A stretch of DNA of 13,412 nucleotides, taken from NCBI GenBank assembly GCA_022839625.1, contig JALHJL010000082.1:1-13412 (forward strand), written 5' to 3'. Every line of letters begins with the position of its first letter. Position 1 is the stretch's first letter. Of the stretch, positions 6,645 through 13,412 are shown in pieces. This stretch comes from Phycisphaerales bacterium. Its GTDB lineage: Bacteria; Planctomycetota; Phycisphaerae; UBA1845; Fen-1342. The translations under genes were made by a program, and so were the position numbers. The notes under the pieces are model-generated. The model saw nothing but the letters and a program-made list of their open reading frames with translations, searched no databases and was not told where the DNA came from.

Positions 6645-9553
6645 TGGCGTTCGTGGACATCACCAGCGCGCAGACCACCACGTTCGGGACGCACTCGCAC
6701 GGCGAGGAGGGTTTCGCTACACCGGGCGGGCAGTACCCGGCGCAGCTCAAGTGGTCGGACCTGCACCCGCCCGGCGTGAAGGTGCTGCCGAAGGGTTCGC
6801 CGCCCGCCGGCGCAGGTGAGATCAATTGGGAGGACACGCTCGGCGGCAAGTTCTCGCTGGCGCTCGAGAAGCTCGAAGGCCTGCTCTACGCCGTTTTCGG
6901 CTCCCGCCCGGGCGCATTCCCGCGCACGGGCGGCTACGACAAGTGCCAGTGGTACGACCGCATCCATCCGCGTTGCCTGTGGGGGCCCGAGATGTGGGAG
7001 CGGCGCATCCTGGTCGGACCGCTCGGCTGCAACGAGACCGGCACGTGCTGGGACTACCAGCCCACGGGCAAGGAGTACGCCGCGCTGGGCGAGAACCCGC
7101 CATGCTGCCCGATGCCCAAGCCACAGGTGCCGATCCGCACGCGCTCCAGCGATCCGGCCGGGCAATACGCGACCGGCACCCACGACCGTGCGTACTTCCC
7201 GCTCGGCAGTGTGGAGCGCGACCACCAGACCAGCTTCCCGTTCGATCCCGAGGGTTTCGGCTGGTTCGGCGCGACGCAGCCGGGTCGCACTGACAGCCCT
7301 CCCTGGCTCACGGCCGCCAACGGCTACACGTGGAAGGACGGCCAGGCGGTCAAGGTCTACTGGACCAAGCCGGGCAGCATTACCACTCCGACCAGCGTGA
7401 CGCTCTTCTACCAGCTCAAAGGGCCCGGCGGCGCGTGGGGATCGTGGCAATCCGTCGCGATGACGCTGTCCGGCGGGAAGTACCAGGCCACACTCGCAGC
7501 CCAACGCCACGGCACAGAATGCCGCTGGTACATCCGCTACTTCTGGAACGACCCGAACCCGCAGAACCCGGACATCACGAAGTACGACCCCGGTGGCGAC
7601 GCCGCGCCCGCCGATGACGAGGCGTACGCCTTCGCGTGGTACACGCACTTCAACCCGTACGCCTATGGCCTGCCGGAGATGCTCGCCGACTACGGCGGCG
7701 TAGACGTGCGGCACGGCACCGACCACTTCGAATGCGACGGCGGTGAGACGATCCAGCCGGCGTTGATCAGCATAGTGCGCTGGGTGCTCTCGTGGCTGGG
7801 CGGCGACTGCTGCACCGGCGAGTACGACACCTGCGCCGAGACCGATGACCGCTGCGACACGTTCCATCACAACCCGCGCTCGCGCGGCGGCGACGACGGG
7901 CTCTGCTGCGTGCCGATGCCGATCAAGTTCCGCTGGTCGGGCAGCAACCAGCATCCACACTACATGACCGGTGGCAAAGCGGGCGGCACGGACACGCAGC
8001 CGCTGCACAACCGCGAGGAAGACGCCGGCAGCCAGGCGGCGCGGAAGACCTGGCGCGGCATCAACATGCTGTACACCGACGACACCCACTCTAACAACCC
8101 GTTCTACGGCGGCGGGTACTCGTGGGGCACAGCGCCCGGCACGTTCGTCCTGATGTACGAACCGGCCTGGGATGACTTGGCCAAGGTCTGGGCGAAGTAC
8201 CCCGAGTGGGGCCTGCGACCGGGCGACGTGATCGAGGCGGTGCACATCCAGGAGATCGTCGACGCGGTCGACTACCTGATCGACCACGGCGCGTGGACCT
8301 CGATCGGCCTGTGCACGCGCAAACGCACGCCCGGCCAGTTCATGGGCAAGGACTGCGGCTACCACTACTCCGCGGATCACCACGACTGCTACGGCACGGC
8401 GCACACCGAGTACCGCAAGGCGTGCGATAAATGCTGCGCCAACTCGGAAGCCTGCTGGCCGTACGATCACGCCCTGGGCTACTGGTATCACCAATGGGGG
8501 CCGGGCTACGACGATTCATGGACGGAGTACCCCGACACGTGCGAGTCCTGGCCCGTGCCGACCTGGGAGGAATGCACCCAGAACTGCTCGTCGGCCAAGT
8601 GCCACATGATGAGCCGCAAGCACGGCTACTCGCAGTACTCGCCCGAGACCAGCCCGGACTGCCCCTGCGAGCGCGGCTTCTGGGAGGACACGGTCTGCGA
8701 CGGCTACGACCCGGACGGTGCGTTCGGTGGCGAGGCCTCGCCGGGCTGTGGCTACCACCGCAACGAGAAGGGCTGCCGCTCGTGGGACTGGGAGACGCAG
8801 CATTGCGTCGATGACCCGCACGCCGGCTACAACTGCCTGCGCCGCGTGGAGGGCTACAGCTACTACGCCTGCACGCCGGACCAGTGCAACGCCGGCTGGG
8901 ACGACGACCACGGCGGGCAGTTCAAGAAGAACCGGCTCGACCACGTCTGGCATCCCGGCCTGTACTTCAAAGCGACCGGCCCGCCGGGCAATGAATTCAG
9001 CGGTAACTGCCTGGGCGACATGTTCGGCTGTGGCGAGACCTACCCGATGGGGCCGGACAGCGGCCTGTGGTTCCACGAGGTCACCGGCATCTACTGGCGC
9101 GGACTCGTGCCGCCGTGGTACTCCGGCTGCGACGGGATGCCCGGTTGCAGCGCGGACTGCTCGTTCGGCGACACGCTGGCGTTGCCGCCGGCGATTCCGG
9201 GATACGGCTACGAGGGCGAGTACGGGCCGCTCTGCGCGCAGTTCGTCGATGCGATGAGCGGGTGCTTTTCGGCGTGGGCGGGTTCGGCCTGCTGCACGGG
9301 CCACATCTGCCAGTGCTCGCTGGGCGACTTCCCGGTGTGCAAGGGTGAAGCGGCCTGGGTCGCCGTCGATCTGAACCTCGACGGCTCGGGCCGACCGTAC
9401 CGCCATTTCCCCGGCCGCAATGGCGGGCTGCCTCCGTATGAGGGCCGCGGTGTGCCACGCCTGCGGAACTACGACCTGACGCTCGACCCGGCAACGTGGA
9501 TGCACGATTGCCCATGCGAGACCTGGACGGGAGCCGGAACGTGCGTGATGTGA
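6644..9553 (+). CDS. Large cysteine-rich putative tail fibre/adhesin (969 aa)
   Basis: The start is the ATG at 6644, sharing one base with the previous stop (TGATG) and preceded by GGAG. The frame is open further upstream, but that part is a shadow of the previous gene. There is no signal peptide. Residues 1-100 are non-Cys and look like a virion-docking region (FGTHSHGEEGF, WSDLHPPGVKVLPKG, KFSLALEKLEGLLYAVFG). Residues about 216-305 form an Ig/FnIII-like beta sandwich (VTLFYQL, AMTLSGGKYQATL, CRWYIRYF). Around 530-545 is a helix DVIEAVHIQEIVDAVDYLI. Cysteines cluster at about 364-424 and 556-896 with many CC, CxC and WxxxC spacings; I count about 49 in all. Trp, Tyr, His and Asp are also abundant. 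Its place as the last and largest tail gene suggests receptor binding. The family is unknown to me. Confidence 0.8.
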   Translation: MAFVDITSAQTTTFGTHSHGEEGFATPGGQYPAQLKWSDLHPPGVKVLPKGSPPAGAGEINWEDTLGGKFSLALEKLEGLLYAVFGSRPGAFPRTGGYDKCQWYDRIHPRCLWGPEMWERRILVGPLGCNETGTCWDYQPTGKEYAALGENPPCCPMPKPQVPIRTRSSDPAGQYATGTHDRAYFPLGSVERDHQTSFPFDPEGFGWFGATQPGRTDSPPWLTAANGYTWKDGQAVKVYWTKPGSITTPTSVTLFYQLKGPGGAWGSWQSVAMTLSGGKYQATLAAQRHGTECRWYIRYFWNDPNPQNPDITKYDPGGDAAPADDEAYAFAWYTHFNPYAYGLPEMLADYGGVDVRHGTDHFECDGGETIQPALISIVRWVLSWLGGDCCTGEYDTCAETDDRCDTFHHNPRSRGGDDGLCCVPMPIKFRWSGSNQHPHYMTGGKAGGTDTQPLHNREEDAGSQAARKTWRGINMLYTDDTHSNNPFYGGGYSWGTAPGTFVLMYEPAWDDLAKVWAKYPEWGLRPGDVIEAVHIQEIVDAVDYLIDHGAWTSIGLCTRKRTPGQFMGKDCGYHYSADHHDCYGTAHTEYRKACDKCCANSEACWPYDHALGYWYHQWGPGYDDSWTEYPDTCESWPVPTWEECTQNCSSAKCHMMSRKHGYSQYSPETSPDCPCERGFWEDTVCDGYDPDGAFGGEASPGCGYHRNEKGCRSWDWETQHCVDDPHAGYNCLRRVEGYSYYACTPDQCNAGWDDDHGGQFKKNRLDHVWHPGLYFKATGPPGNEFSGNCLGDMFGCGETYPMGPDSGLWFHEVTGIYWRGLVPPWYSGCDGMPGCSADCSFGDTLALPPAIPGYGYEGEYGPLCAQFVDAMSGCFSAWAGSACCTGHICQCSLGDFPVCKGEAAWVAVDLNLDGSGRPYRHFPGRNGGLPPYEGRGVPRLRNYDLTLDPATWMHDCPCETWTGAGTCVM
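9529..9533 (+). promoter_or_regulatory. Ribosome binding site deciding the Toprim-like start
   Basis: GGGAG lies 7 nt before the GTG at 9541, inside the 3' end of the Cys-rich gene. It favours 9541 over the other in-frame starts (GTG 9496, ATG 9514, GTG 9550). Confidence 0.5.
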
Positions 9554-10242
9554 GCGAGCTGTCACCGCTGTCGCCGAAGGGCACCGCCCAGCCGGGCTAC
9601 GACTATCTGGTCGGCCGCGGTATGCCCGCGGAGCGGCTGGGTGAGCTCATCGTGCGGTTTGACCTGCGCTTCGACGAAGAGGAGCGGCGTGTCGTGTTCC
9701 CGGTGCGCGAAGGCGGACGGGAGCTCGGCTACACAGCCCGGTCCATCGACGCCCGGCAGCGCAAGCGCTGGCTCAGCTACCCAGTCGAAGGCGGGCACAA
9801 AACGACGATCTATGACGCCGACCGCGTGCAGCACGGCGGGAACACGCTGTTCGTGGTCGAGGGACCGTTCGACGCGCTGATGGTCACCGCGGCGATCACA
9901 CCGGACAACGACTCGGTCGCGACGGCGTTCTTCGGCTCGCTGCCGACGGATCAGCAGCTTGCGATGGTCGTGGCCGCGGTGCCGTTCTACCGGATGGTGT
10001 ACATGATGCTGGACGCAAACGTCTGGGGTCGCTGCCGTCAGTTGGCTCGGGAGGTCGCGAGGGTCGCCGGCGTGCCGAATGTCGGCGCAATCAACATCGG
10101 CTTTGAGTACCGCGACCCCGGCGCCACGCGCATCGAGGAACTCCAGCGGCTCGTGGCGTTCGCGTCGGCGTCGTGGGCGCCGGAGATCAACTGGATGTGG
10201 GAGCGCCGGCTAGTCGTGGGCGGTGGTACGAAGGGAGCGTGA
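9541..10242 (+). CDS. DnaG/Toprim-like protein with degenerate metal site
   Basis: This 233-residue protein resembles the catalytic core of phage-type DnaG primases without the zinc-binding domain. Residues 49-81 (RRVVFPVREGGRELGYTARS, then a W-L-S-YP segment) match the usual 'FPI.d..G...GfxgR' part of the primase core. Residues 103-112 (LFVVEGPFDA) carry the Toprim glutamate, E107. The second Toprim motif, normally hhDxDxxG, reads MMLDANVWG (155-163), so D158 is kept but the second Asp is Asn160. The basic stretch GRCRQLAREVARVAG follows as in Toprim folds. The GTG at 9541 is preferred for its ribosome site; the gene overlaps the previous one by 13 nt. Primase activity is doubtful given its small size and the altered motif. 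A nucleic-acid or nucleotide-binding role is safer. Confidence 0.72.
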   Translation: MRDVSELSPLSPKGTAQPGYDYLVGRGMPAERLGELIVRFDLRFDEEERRVVFPVREGGRELGYTARSIDARQRKRWLSYPVEGGHKTTIYDADRVQHGGNTLFVVEGPFDALMVTAAITPDNDSVATAFFGSLPTDQQLAMVVAAVPFYRMVYMMLDANVWGRCRQLAREVARVAGVPNVGAINIGFEYRDPGATRIEELQRLVAFASASWAPEINWMWERRLVVGGGTKGA

Positions 10243-10246
10243 GGCA

Positions 10247-10573
10247 ATGCCGGTCGTGTCGATCAACATCGGTCCGAAGCGCGTGCATCTGACGGCCTAC
10301 TGCCCGGACGACGAGCTCGGGCTCCTGGCCTGCGACTACGTCCTGGCCCGCGCGATGGAGCTGCTGAACGGCACGACGGAAGCCGAGCTGCGGCGCTGGC
10401 TGACTGAACGCGACCCGGCCATCGCGGCGCTGTTCGCCAAGCTCGACGCCGGCTGGAAGCTGCCGAAGAACGGCGACATGACCGTCGACCCCAGCAACGC
10501 GCCGGCCGAGGCGCGAATCGTGAAACACCTGCTGCGGGAACGGATGGAACAGCGTGCGGCGCGGAAGATCTGA
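10247..10573 (+). CDS. Hypothetical protein (108 aa)
   Basis: The ATG at 10247 lies 4 nt after the Toprim-like gene's stop, with GGGAG about 9 nt upstream. The product is small and soluble, with a short beta start (VVSINIGPKRVHLTAY) followed by helices (LGLLACDYVLARAMELL, AELRRWLTERDPAIAALFAKL). It ends in a basic helix (AEARIVKHLLRERMEQRAARK). No motif or family is recognised, and no signal peptide or membrane segment is seen. Tight linkage suggests co-expression with the Toprim-like protein and the tail genes. The charged C-terminal helix could support nucleic-acid or partner binding, but this is only a guess from composition. Confidence 0.65.
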   Translation: MPVVSINIGPKRVHLTAYCPDDELGLLACDYVLARAMELLNGTTEAELRRWLTERDPAIAALFAKLDAGWKLPKNGDMTVDPSNAPAEARIVKHLLRERMEQRAARKI

Positions 10574-10639
10574 TGCGGCACAGCCTGTGAATACACCGGC
10601 GGGCACGACGCTCGCCGAACGAACGGCATTCGGAGGCAT

Positions 10640-10644
10640 GGAGG
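10640..10644 (+). promoter_or_regulatory. Ribosome binding site of the membrane protein gene
   Basis: GGAGG lies 7 nt upstream of the ATG at 10652, supporting that start. Confidence 0.65.
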
Positions 10645-10651
10645 CCTGAAC

Positions 10652-11194
10652 ATGACGAGCATCTTCGATATCACCGACTGGGCGCACGTGGCGTCCTTCT
10701 TCGTCTGGACCCTGGCGGTCTGCGCGGTCGCGAAGGCGATCTTCGGGTCGTTCCCGGCGGCGGAGCTGCAATACCGGCTTGCGCTGCGCGACAACCCGCG
10801 CCGCCAGCGACTCAACCGGCTCAACTGGGAGGTCGCCAACCGCACGAGATGGGACGAGGACGTGGCTCGCGGCTCGCAGCACGCGGCCCCCGTCTCGCTC
10901 ACCGAACCCGAGCTCGACGCCCGCCGCACCGAGCTTCAACGCCTCTCTCGCACCTCGCTGCCCCGACGGGCGCTCCAGTACCTGCTCGGTTGCTGGGCTT
11001 GCCAGACCTTCTGGACGGCCGTACTGATCTACGCCGTCACGGCCGGCGTTGCCGCCCCGGCAGCGTGGTTGTTCTCCGCAGCGGCCTACTCCGGCGCCGC
11101 GGTGATCCTCGCAGCCGTCCACGGCTCGCCGCTGCCGCTCCGCGCCGCCGAACCGCCGGCCGGCCGCACCGGCTGCAAGGGCTGCGGGAAGTAA
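10652..11194 (+). CDS. Membrane protein with CxxC motifs (180 aa)
   Basis: The ATG at 10652 has GGAGG 7 nt upstream. Three membrane helices are visible at about 11-32, 108-133 and 136-157. They are separated by a long hydrophilic, Arg-rich loop (about 40-105) in which an Asn/Arg-rich stretch (RDNPRRQRLNRLNWEVANRT) stands out. The second helix begins LLGCWACQTFWTAVLIY, with a C-x-x-C followed by F-W. This resembles the small phage and Bacillus membrane proteins of the DUF1360 type, which carry a similar 'CxxCxxFW'. The C-terminus ends in a second pair, CKGC. A holin-like or envelope role is possible, but three helices and a big loop do not fit a classic holin well. It is the last gene of the plus-strand series, 78 nt after the previous gene, and faces the toxin/immunity genes. 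Confidence 0.7.
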   Translation: MTSIFDITDWAHVASFFVWTLAVCAVAKAIFGSFPAAELQYRLALRDNPRRQRLNRLNWEVANRTRWDEDVARGSQHAAPVSLTEPELDARRTELQRLSRTSLPRRALQYLLGCWACQTFWTAVLIYAVTAGVAAPAAWLFSAAAYSGAAVILAAVHGSPLPLRAAEPPAGRTGCKGCGK

Positions 11195-11286
11195 CGTTCA
11201 CGGCCACCGCGACCGAGTCTCCGGCACGGCGGATGGACGACGACTCGCTGTCGGGATCGGAGGCGACCCCTGGATGGGATGGCGTC

Positions 11287-11314
11287 GAGGCCACGCTCGA
11301 TCGAGCGCGGCCTC
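11287..11314. terminator. Inverted repeat between convergent genes, probable bidirectional terminator
   Basis: Two 14-nt arms (gaggccacgctcga and tcgagcgcggcctc) pair completely except for one G-T position. The centre is itself palindromic (tcgatcga), so the real hairpin has a short loop. A further gggat at 11276-11280 and atccc at 11315-11319 could extend the stem past a bulge. There is no T-run on either side, so it is not a textbook intrinsic terminator. Its place between two facing stop codons, overlapping the minus-strand stop at 11313-11315, makes transcription termination the likeliest role. Confidence 0.55.
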
Positions 11315-12638
11315 ATCCCTCTGACAGAATCCCCCGCAGCATGGTAATGAAGTCTGCCGGGCCCCAGATGGTCACGTCCACGGTCGAAGGATCATCCAGG
11401 AAATAGTGAAACCAAATCTCCTCGGCGCGCTCGCCGATCCGCACGTTCAGCTTGTACGCCTTCCAGTCCTCATGCTCAGCCTGGAGGATCTCGTCGCGCA
11501 GCGTGCTTGCCCGTGTTCCGCGGAAGTCTCCCTTGAACTTCCGCCGGAGCTTGCCAAGGAACGAATCCAATTCGCTCAAATCGATGGTCGTAGAGCAGCA
11601 GTTCTCGCGGGTCCACCCGCGCTCGTCCTCCGCAAGCGACCCGATAACGAACGCGCTGACCTTGCCCTCGATATCCCTCGGCGTGGCGTCCTTGCCCGTA
11701 ACCAGCTTCGCGCCAAGCGCGCGCTCGGACGCGGGAAGCACCTCGTCGAACGGCGCGGGAGTTGCAGCCCGCCTGCCCGCCGCCTGGTCGAGGCGCCTCA
11801 AAGCCTTCTTGGCTTCGCGCCGCACCCAGTCAATCGGATGGTCCAGGAAGTTCTCAATGAGCGGGCGCGCGGGGGCGTACCGGAGCCTTCCCAACTCGAC
11901 CATCGCGTACGCCCCAACGTCGGGATCCTCGATCAGAGCAATCAAGTGCTGCGCGGCGCGATCTGGGTCCGACACGCGCAAGGCTTCACATAGAACAAAG
12001 CGCGTGTGGCCGTGCGACGCGTCAGTGGCGAGATGGACAATGTGCTCGAGTATCGAGGGGCGTGCGTGCCAGAGCAGCACGTTGAAGACGAGGCCCTTTA
12101 ATGAGTCCTCGCGAAATCTCAGACGATCATCGTTCTGTGGGTACGCAGGGTCGTAGACATGCAATCTCCGTTCGCACGATGGCGGATCAGCGCTGAGGTA
12201 GAAGCCCTCCCGAATCGCCAGCTCTGCTTGCTCGCGTTGCTGCTTGGATACCAATGGGTCTAACCCACGCAGGGCACGCAGCGCGAGGAACTGCACGTAC
12301 TCATCGAATGACATGCCGCGTAGCCGTTCAGCCAATGAGGCCAGCAGGCAAATGTGCTCGTCCATCAACTCGTGGCGACCGAGCGCGTCAACAACAGCCC
12401 AGAGTCCGCCTATCGTGGTCAGTGATCCTAGCGAGTCAGCCAGGACTCGACGCGACACATCGCTCTGCCGGTCACGCGAGTGAAGCTGTCGAAGTGGAGA
12501 AAGCTCGACGCCCTTGTTGATCAAACCGGCGTCTTGGTCCGACGGCGTCAGAACCGCAACGGGAACACCCGCGTTGGTGAGCTGTTCACAAACCCAGCGC
12601 AGCTCGCTGCGGCTGGTCTCGGGATCATCGCGGATCAT
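11313..12638 (-). CDS. HEAT-repeat protein, probable immunity protein of the Rhs toxin
   Basis: The 441-residue product starts at an ATG that overlaps the toxin's TGA by 4 nt (ATGA), so the two are translationally coupled. This position, directly after an Rhs toxin C-terminus, is where cognate immunity genes lie. The first 200 residues are largely helical (e.g. DEHICLLASLAERL, FDEYVQFLALRALRGL). Residues about 212-283 read as HEAT-like helical pairs (CEALRVSDPDRAAQHLIALI, AYAMVELGRLRYAPARPLIE, WVRREAKKALRRL). Residues about 300-441 form a separate alpha/beta-looking domain (VSAFVIGSLAE, EIWFHYFLDD, VDVTIWGPADF). It is large for an immunity protein, perhaps a fusion of two modules. It has no signal peptide, so it should act in the cytoplasm. 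Some stretches are less GC-rich than the phage genes (32 of 60 at 12121-12180). Confidence 0.65.
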   Translation of the reverse strand: MIRDDPETSRSELRWVCEQLTNAGVPVAVLTPSDQDAGLINKGVELSPLRQLHSRDRQSDVSRRVLADSLGSLTTIGGLWAVVDALGRHELMDEHICLLASLAERLRGMSFDEYVQFLALRALRGLDPLVSKQQREQAELAIREGFYLSADPPSCERRLHVYDPAYPQNDDRLRFREDSLKGLVFNVLLWHARPSILEHIVHLATDASHGHTRFVLCEALRVSDPDRAAQHLIALIEDPDVGAYAMVELGRLRYAPARPLIENFLDHPIDWVRREAKKALRRLDQAAGRRAATPAPFDEVLPASERALGAKLVTGKDATPRDIEGKVSAFVIGSLAEDERGWTRENCCSTTIDLSELDSFLGKLRRKFKGDFRGTRASTLRDEILQAEHEDWKAYKLNVRIGERAEEIWFHYFLDDPSTVDVTIWGPADFITMLRGILSEG

Positions 12639-13412
12639 GGCAATGTGTCGTCCAAGATAACAAGGCCTTGCCTTACGTACTCGGCCAGCTTGCCTGTCGC
12701 GGTCGTGCCCTTGGGTACGGTCAGGACGATCTTGAAGCCGGGCTGCTGCTGGCCGGCATACCGAATGAAGTCCTCCAGTTGTCCGCTCATAGAAATGCTG
12801 CCATCCGTACGGAACTTCACGTCGCGTAGGAAGGTCTCGCCGAGTTCGTCGGGTCGGCGGAAGTGGCTGCCAAGGTCGATGCGTACCTTCGATCCCTGCT
12901 GAATCCCAGCAGCCGTCTCCGCGAGTTTGCCAACCGTATTCGAGAATACCGCCCGGCGCGTGGCCTGGCCGGCGCTCTGGACGAGCTTCAGCGCCCGCTC
13001 GAACGCATCGCCGCCCACCCTGTCGAGGGCCTGCTCGACGACAAATGCCAGCAAAACGCTCTGGAAGCTCGCGCCACCGGCAAGCAAACGAGCCTTCTGA
13101 AGGACGTCGCGCGCCGTGCTGGCCGCATTGAAGGCCTGGAGGCCGCGCGAAATCAGGCTGCTCAGGCTGATTTCTGGAAGGCTGAACTCGCCCGTCGGAT
13201 CGGTCAGGAGCGCGGGGCGGCTGGCGGCGTATTCGTAGAGGTTGTACGTGTCCGCGAACTCGCTCGGGTCGCGCTGCATGAAGCGGCCGTGCTGCGGGTC
13301 GCAGATGCGGGCCTTGTAGTCGTAGAGCACCAGGGCGCCGCCGGCCAGCACATCGACCCGTTGCCCGGTGAAGCCAAACGGGTTCACGCGGCTGGCGCAG
13401 GAGCCGCTGCCG
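12635..13412 (-). CDS. Rhs-family polymorphic toxin, C-terminal part (5' end outside window)
   Basis: The frame runs off the right edge, so only the last 258 residues are visible. Counting from the in-frame GTG at 13387, the end of the Rhs core is clear: NPFGFTGQ, YDYKARICDPQHGRFMQRDP and NLYEYAASRPALLTDPTGE (about 2-67). After that conserved core comes the variable part: a helical linker (about 70-160), then a putative toxin domain (about 165-250). The latter holds RRPDEL (D180), FLRDVKF (D189, K191) and SGQLEDFIRYAG (Q203), which together fit a PD-(D/E)xK nuclease fold. The pattern recalls the restriction-endonuclease-fold toxins found at Rhs tips (Tox-REase-7 type). DNA cleavage in rival cells is therefore the inferred activity. 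The delivery route cannot be judged because the N-terminus is missing. Confidence 0.82.
   Translation of the reverse strand, partial: GSGSCASRVNPFGFTGQRVDVLAGGALVLYDYKARICDPQHGRFMQRDPSEFADTYNLYEYAASRPALLTDPTGEFSLPEISLSSLISRGLQAFNAASTARDVLQKARLLAGGASFQSVLLAFVVEQALDRVGGDAFERALKLVQSAGQATRRAVFSNTVGKLAETAAGIQQGSKVRIDLGSHFRRPDELGETFLRDVKFRTDGSISMSGQLEDFIRYAGQQQPGFKIVLTVPKGTTATGKLAEYVRQGLVILDDTLP

Noticed and set aside
6518..9565. Long minus-strand open frames (658 and 349 codons) opposite the Cys-rich gene
   Set aside because: They are antisense shadows with Val/Ala/Arg-rich composition. The plus-strand frame has a coupled start and a consistent domain layout.
11406..12902. Plus-strand open frames opposite the immunity and toxin genes
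   Set aside because: The minus-strand pair has clear Rhs motifs, coupling and HEAT-like repeats, while the plus-strand frames overlap one another and lack ribosome sites.
1..13412. CRISPR arrays, tRNA or rRNA genes, insertion sequences, att sites
   Set aside because: No regularly spaced repeats, cloverleaf-like segments, transposase-like proteins or convincing paired direct repeats were seen by reading; a computed repeat and tRNA search could still find subtle cases.

Overview
The window is a GC-rich stretch (about 65-70% G+C in the tail genes, judged by eye) in two parts. Roughly 1-11194 is a tightly packed plus-strand operon that reads as the tail module of a siphovirus-like prophage or phage-derived element. 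Roughly 11313-13412 is a minus-strand Rhs-type polymorphic toxin (its 5' part lies outside the window) with a downstream gene that is probably its immunity protein. From memory, several small proteins and the 267-residue structural protein resemble conserved hypothetical families of planctomycete genomes. A planctomycete or planctomycete-phage source is my best guess, but nothing in the window proves it.

Layout of the plus-strand operon: a 5'-incomplete small ORF overlaps, in the -1 frame, a second small ORF; together they sit where tail-assembly chaperone genes usually sit. Two small lipoprotein genes follow, the second also ending in a membrane helix. Next come an HK97 gp10-like tail-completion protein and a 662-residue tape measure protein. 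Three structural-looking proteins of 267, 279 and 396 residues follow, then an exceptional 969-residue protein with about 49 cysteines. A DnaG/Toprim-like protein, a 108-residue unknown and a three-helix membrane protein close the series. Most junctions are stop/start overlaps (GTGA, ATGA, TGATG) or gaps under 10 nt, so the series is probably translated from one message. No promoter was recognised. No capsid, terminase, portal, integrase, holin or endolysin gene is visible in the window.

The two blocks converge at 11195-11312, where a near-perfect 14-bp hairpin (11287-11314) lies between the two facing stop codons and is a good bidirectional-terminator candidate. The minus-strand pair is an Rhs core followed by a variable C-terminal domain with a PD...DxK nuclease-like motif, overlapping by 4 nt a 441-residue HEAT-repeat-containing protein. 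That order and coupling is the usual toxin-then-immunity arrangement.

The observations most worth following are the -1 frame switch in the first two ORFs, the lipoprotein with spanin-like topology inside a tail operon, the cysteine-rich putative tail-tip or fibre protein, the degenerate Toprim site, and the toxin with its unusually large immunity candidate.
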